64,000 nucleotides of DNA, taken from contig JAPYXD010000047.1 of NCBI GenBank assembly GCA_030998225.1, positions 186,001-250,000 on the forward strand, read 5' to 3'. A model generated the notes under the pieces. The model was not told the origin of the DNA, searched no databases, and saw only the letters and a list, made by a program, of their open reading frames with translations. A program made the translations under genes and the position numbers. The DNA comes from Diplolepis rosae. Taxonomy: Eukaryota > Arthropoda > Insecta > Hymenoptera > Diplolepididae. This document shows, piece by piece, positions 61,441 to 64,000 of the stretch. Positions within the stretch are counted from its first letter, which is position 1. Each line of letters begins with the position of its first letter.

Positions 61441-64000
61441 TGAGTAAATCCCTAAGTCAGCTTCAAGACAACATTTGACTCCATACTGGGGCAGTACTAC
61501 ACCAGTACCGTGCACACGCTGGGCATAAATCCTTCAGTCAACCTCTAGACAGCATTTGGACTCCACTCTGGGGCAGTACTACAACAGTACCGTGCCAAAG
61601 CTGGGCATAAATCCCTCATTCAGCCTCTAGACAGCATTTGGACTCCACACTGGGGCAGTCCTACACCAGTACCGTGCCAACGCTGGGCATAAATCCCTCA
61701 GTCAGCCTCTAGCCAGCATTTGGACTCCACACTGTGGCAGTACTACAACAGTACCGTGCCAAAGCTGGGCATAAATCCCTCATTCAGTCTCTAGACAGCA
61801 TTTGGACTCCAAAATGGGGAATTACTACACCAATACCGTGCGTGCGCTCGGCATAAATCCGTAAGTCGCCTTCTAGCCAGCATTTGGACTCCATACTGGG
61901 GCAGTACTACACCAGTACCGCTGGTACGTTCGACATGAATCCCTCAGTCAGCCTCTAGACAGCATTTGGACTCCATACGGGGGCAGTACTATACTAGTAC
62001 CGTGCCAACGCTTGGCATAAACCCCTAAGTCGGCTTCTAGCCAGCATTTGGACTCCATAATGGGGCAGTACTACACCAGTACCGCGCGAACGCACGGCAT
62101 AAATCCCTAAGTCGGCTTCTAGCCAGCATTTCGACTCCATACTGCGGCATTACTATACTAGTACCGCGCTAACGCTGGGAATAAATCCCTCAGTCAGCCT
62201 CTAGCCAGCATTTGACTCCATACTGGGGCAGTACTACACCAGTACCGTGCCAACGCTGGGCATAAATACCTCAGTCAGCTTCTATACAGCATTTGACTCG
62301 ATCCTGGTGCAGTACTATACTAGTACCGCGCCAACGCTGGGCATAAATCCTTCAGTCAGCCTCTAGACAGCATTTGTACTCCATAATGGGGCAGTATTAC
62401 ACCAGTACCGTGCACACGCTGGGCATAAATCCTTCAGTCAGCCTCTAGACATCATTTGGACTCCACACTGGGGCAGTACTACGACAGTACCGTGCCAAAG
62501 CTGTGCATGAATCCCTCAGTCAGCCTCTAGGCAGCATTTAGACTTCATACTGGGGCAGTACTATACCAGTACCGCGCCAACGCTCGGAATAAATCCCTAA
62601 GTCGGCTTCTAGCCAGCATTTGGACTCCATACTGGGGCAGTACTACACCATTATTGCGCGAACGCTCGGCATAAACCCCTAAGACGGTTTTTAGCCAGCA
62701 TTTGGACTCCATACTGGGGCCGTACTACACGAGTCCCGCGCCAACGCTCGACATAAATACCTCAGTCAGCTTCTATACAGCATTTGGACTCCATACTGTG
62801 GCAGTACTACACCAGTACCGTGCACACGCTGGGCATAAATCCCTCAGTCAGTCTCTATACAGCATTTGGACTCCACACTGGGGCAGTACTACACCAATAC
62901 CGTGCGTGCGCTCGGCATAAATCCCTAAGTCGGCTTCTAGCCAGCATTTGGACTCCATACTGGGGCAGTACTACACCAGTACCGCTCGTACGTTCGACAT
63001 GAATCCCTAAGTCATCTTCTATACAGCATTTGACTCCATACTGGGGCAGTAATATACTAGTACCGCGCGAACGCTTGGCATAAATCCCTCAGTCGGCTTC
63101 TAGCCAGCATTTGGACTCCACAATGGGGCAGTACTACAACAGTACCGTGCCAAAGCTGGGCATAAATCCCTCATTCAGCCTCTAGACAGCATTTGGACTC
63201 CATACTGGGGCCGTACTACACTAATACCGCGCGAACGCTTGGCATAAACCCCTAAGTCGGCATCTAGGCAGGATTTGGACTCCATACTGGGGCAGTAATA
63301 CACTAGTATCGCGCGAACACTTGGCATAAATCCCTCAATCGGCTTCTAGCCAGCATTTGACTCCATACTGGGGCAGTACTACACCAGTACCGTGCCAACG
63401 CTGGGCATAAATACCTCAGTCAGCCTCTAGACAGCATTTGTACTCCATAATGGGGCAGTATTACACCAGTACCGCGCTAACGCTGGGAATAAATCCCTCA
63501 GTCAGCCTCTAGACAGCATTTGACTCCATACTGGGGCAGTACTATACTAGTACCGCGCCAACGCTGGGCATAAATACCTCTGTCAGCTTCTATACAGCAT
63601 TTGGACTCCACACTGGGGCAGTACTACAACAGTTCCGTGCCAAAGCTGGGCATAAATCCCTCATTCAGCCTCTAGACAGCATTTGGACTCCATACTGGGG
63701 CAGTACTACACCAGTACCGCTCGAGCGCACGGCATAAATCCCTAAGTCGGCTTCTAGCCAGCATTTCGACTCCATACTGGGGCAGTACTATACTAGTACC
63801 GCGCCAACGCTGGACATGAATCCCTCAGTCAGCCTCTAGACAGCATTTGTACTCCATAATGGGGCAGTATTACACCAGTACCGCGCCAACGACTGGCATA
63901 ATTCCCTCAGTCGGATTCTAGAAAGCATTCGGTCTCCATACTGGGGCAGTACTACACAAGTACGAAACCCACGCTCGACATAAATCCCTAAGTCGGCTTC

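Larger units (their letters stand above)
20734..64000. repeat. 82-bp satellite DNA array, more than 43 kb, open at the right edge
   Basis: Head-to-tail array of an 82-bp monomer (about 54% G+C in the commonest form), about 527 copies, all in one orientation and uninterrupted by any other sequence. Each monomer contains the landmarks GGACTCCATACTGGGGCAG, AGTACC, ATGAAT or ATAAAT, CAGTCAGCCT and TAGACAGCATTT. Some copies are 81 bp through single-base losses (CATTTGACT; GTGTAACG). TACTGG and CCAGTA within each copy form a short dyad, and many copies carry the palindrome CGAGCGCTCG. No CENP-B-like box was noticed. Because 82 leaves remainder 1 on division by 3, successive copies are read in different frames, giving many 60-110-codon frames on both strands that are not genes. 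Likely centromeric, pericentromeric or other heterochromatin. Confidence 0.98.

Noticed and set aside
26506..63002. Dozens of 60-113-codon frames on both strands of the satellite
   Set aside because: They arise because the 82-bp monomer shifts frame each copy and some variants lose stops; sequences are near-identical among sites and end at monomer-encoded stops.
20734..64000. CRISPR array or bacterial repeat
   Set aside because: Repeats are contiguous 82-bp units without unique spacers, and the surrounding elements are eukaryotic.

Overview
This window looks like a piece of an arthropod, most likely insect, nuclear genome. Coding remnants are short, broken and mostly transposable. Unique DNA is very A+T-rich, and the element families seen are typical of insects: a mariner D,D34D element, an R1-like non-LTR fragment, a Mutator-like transposase, a Ty3/gypsy element and a baculovirus-F-like env relic. 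No intact host housekeeping gene was recognised, so the species cannot be named.

Layout. 1-2687 is A+T-rich and holds one tRNA-like Pol III unit on the minus strand inside a 35-bp inverted repeat. 2688-3971 is a complete but dead mariner. About 4200-5490 is a second inverted-repeat element, whose interior carries an unrecognised coding-like ORF. About 6377-7030 is the C-terminal end of an R1-like reverse transcriptase. 8114-9340 (minus) is a broken Mutator-like transposase. 9587-9907 (minus) is a small open frame with one complete double-stranded-RNA-binding domain. 10250-11381 is a 1.1-kb foldback element with arms of about 540-560 bp. 11462-12688 (minus) holds two tandem, related, cysteine-rich ORFs of unknown family, each with an in-frame stop. 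12660-13600 holds two kinds of short tandem repeat. 13620-20057 (minus) is a retrovirus-like relic: a CCHC gag-like ORF followed by a decayed F-type env. The env is split by a 4.96-kb Ty3/gypsy element on the plus strand (14551-19508) with two LTRs, gag, protease, RT-RNase H and integrase. The gypsy gag ends in a textbook -1 slippery heptamer, but its pol carries two nonsense codons and at least one frameshift.

From 20734 to the right edge (over 43 kb, about two thirds of the window) everything is one tandem satellite with an 82-bp monomer, about 527 copies, all in the same orientation. It has nested higher-order structure: a six-monomer repeat of about 489 bp in the right half, a 24-monomer duplication of 1966 bp on the left, and a block of roughly 7 kb duplicated about 11.4-11.5 kb downstream. 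Different monomer subfamilies occupy different parts of the array. This suggests (peri)centromeric or other heterochromatin, with the transposon graveyard at 1-20.7 kb as its flank. Open frames inside the array arise because 82 is not a multiple of three and are not considered genes.
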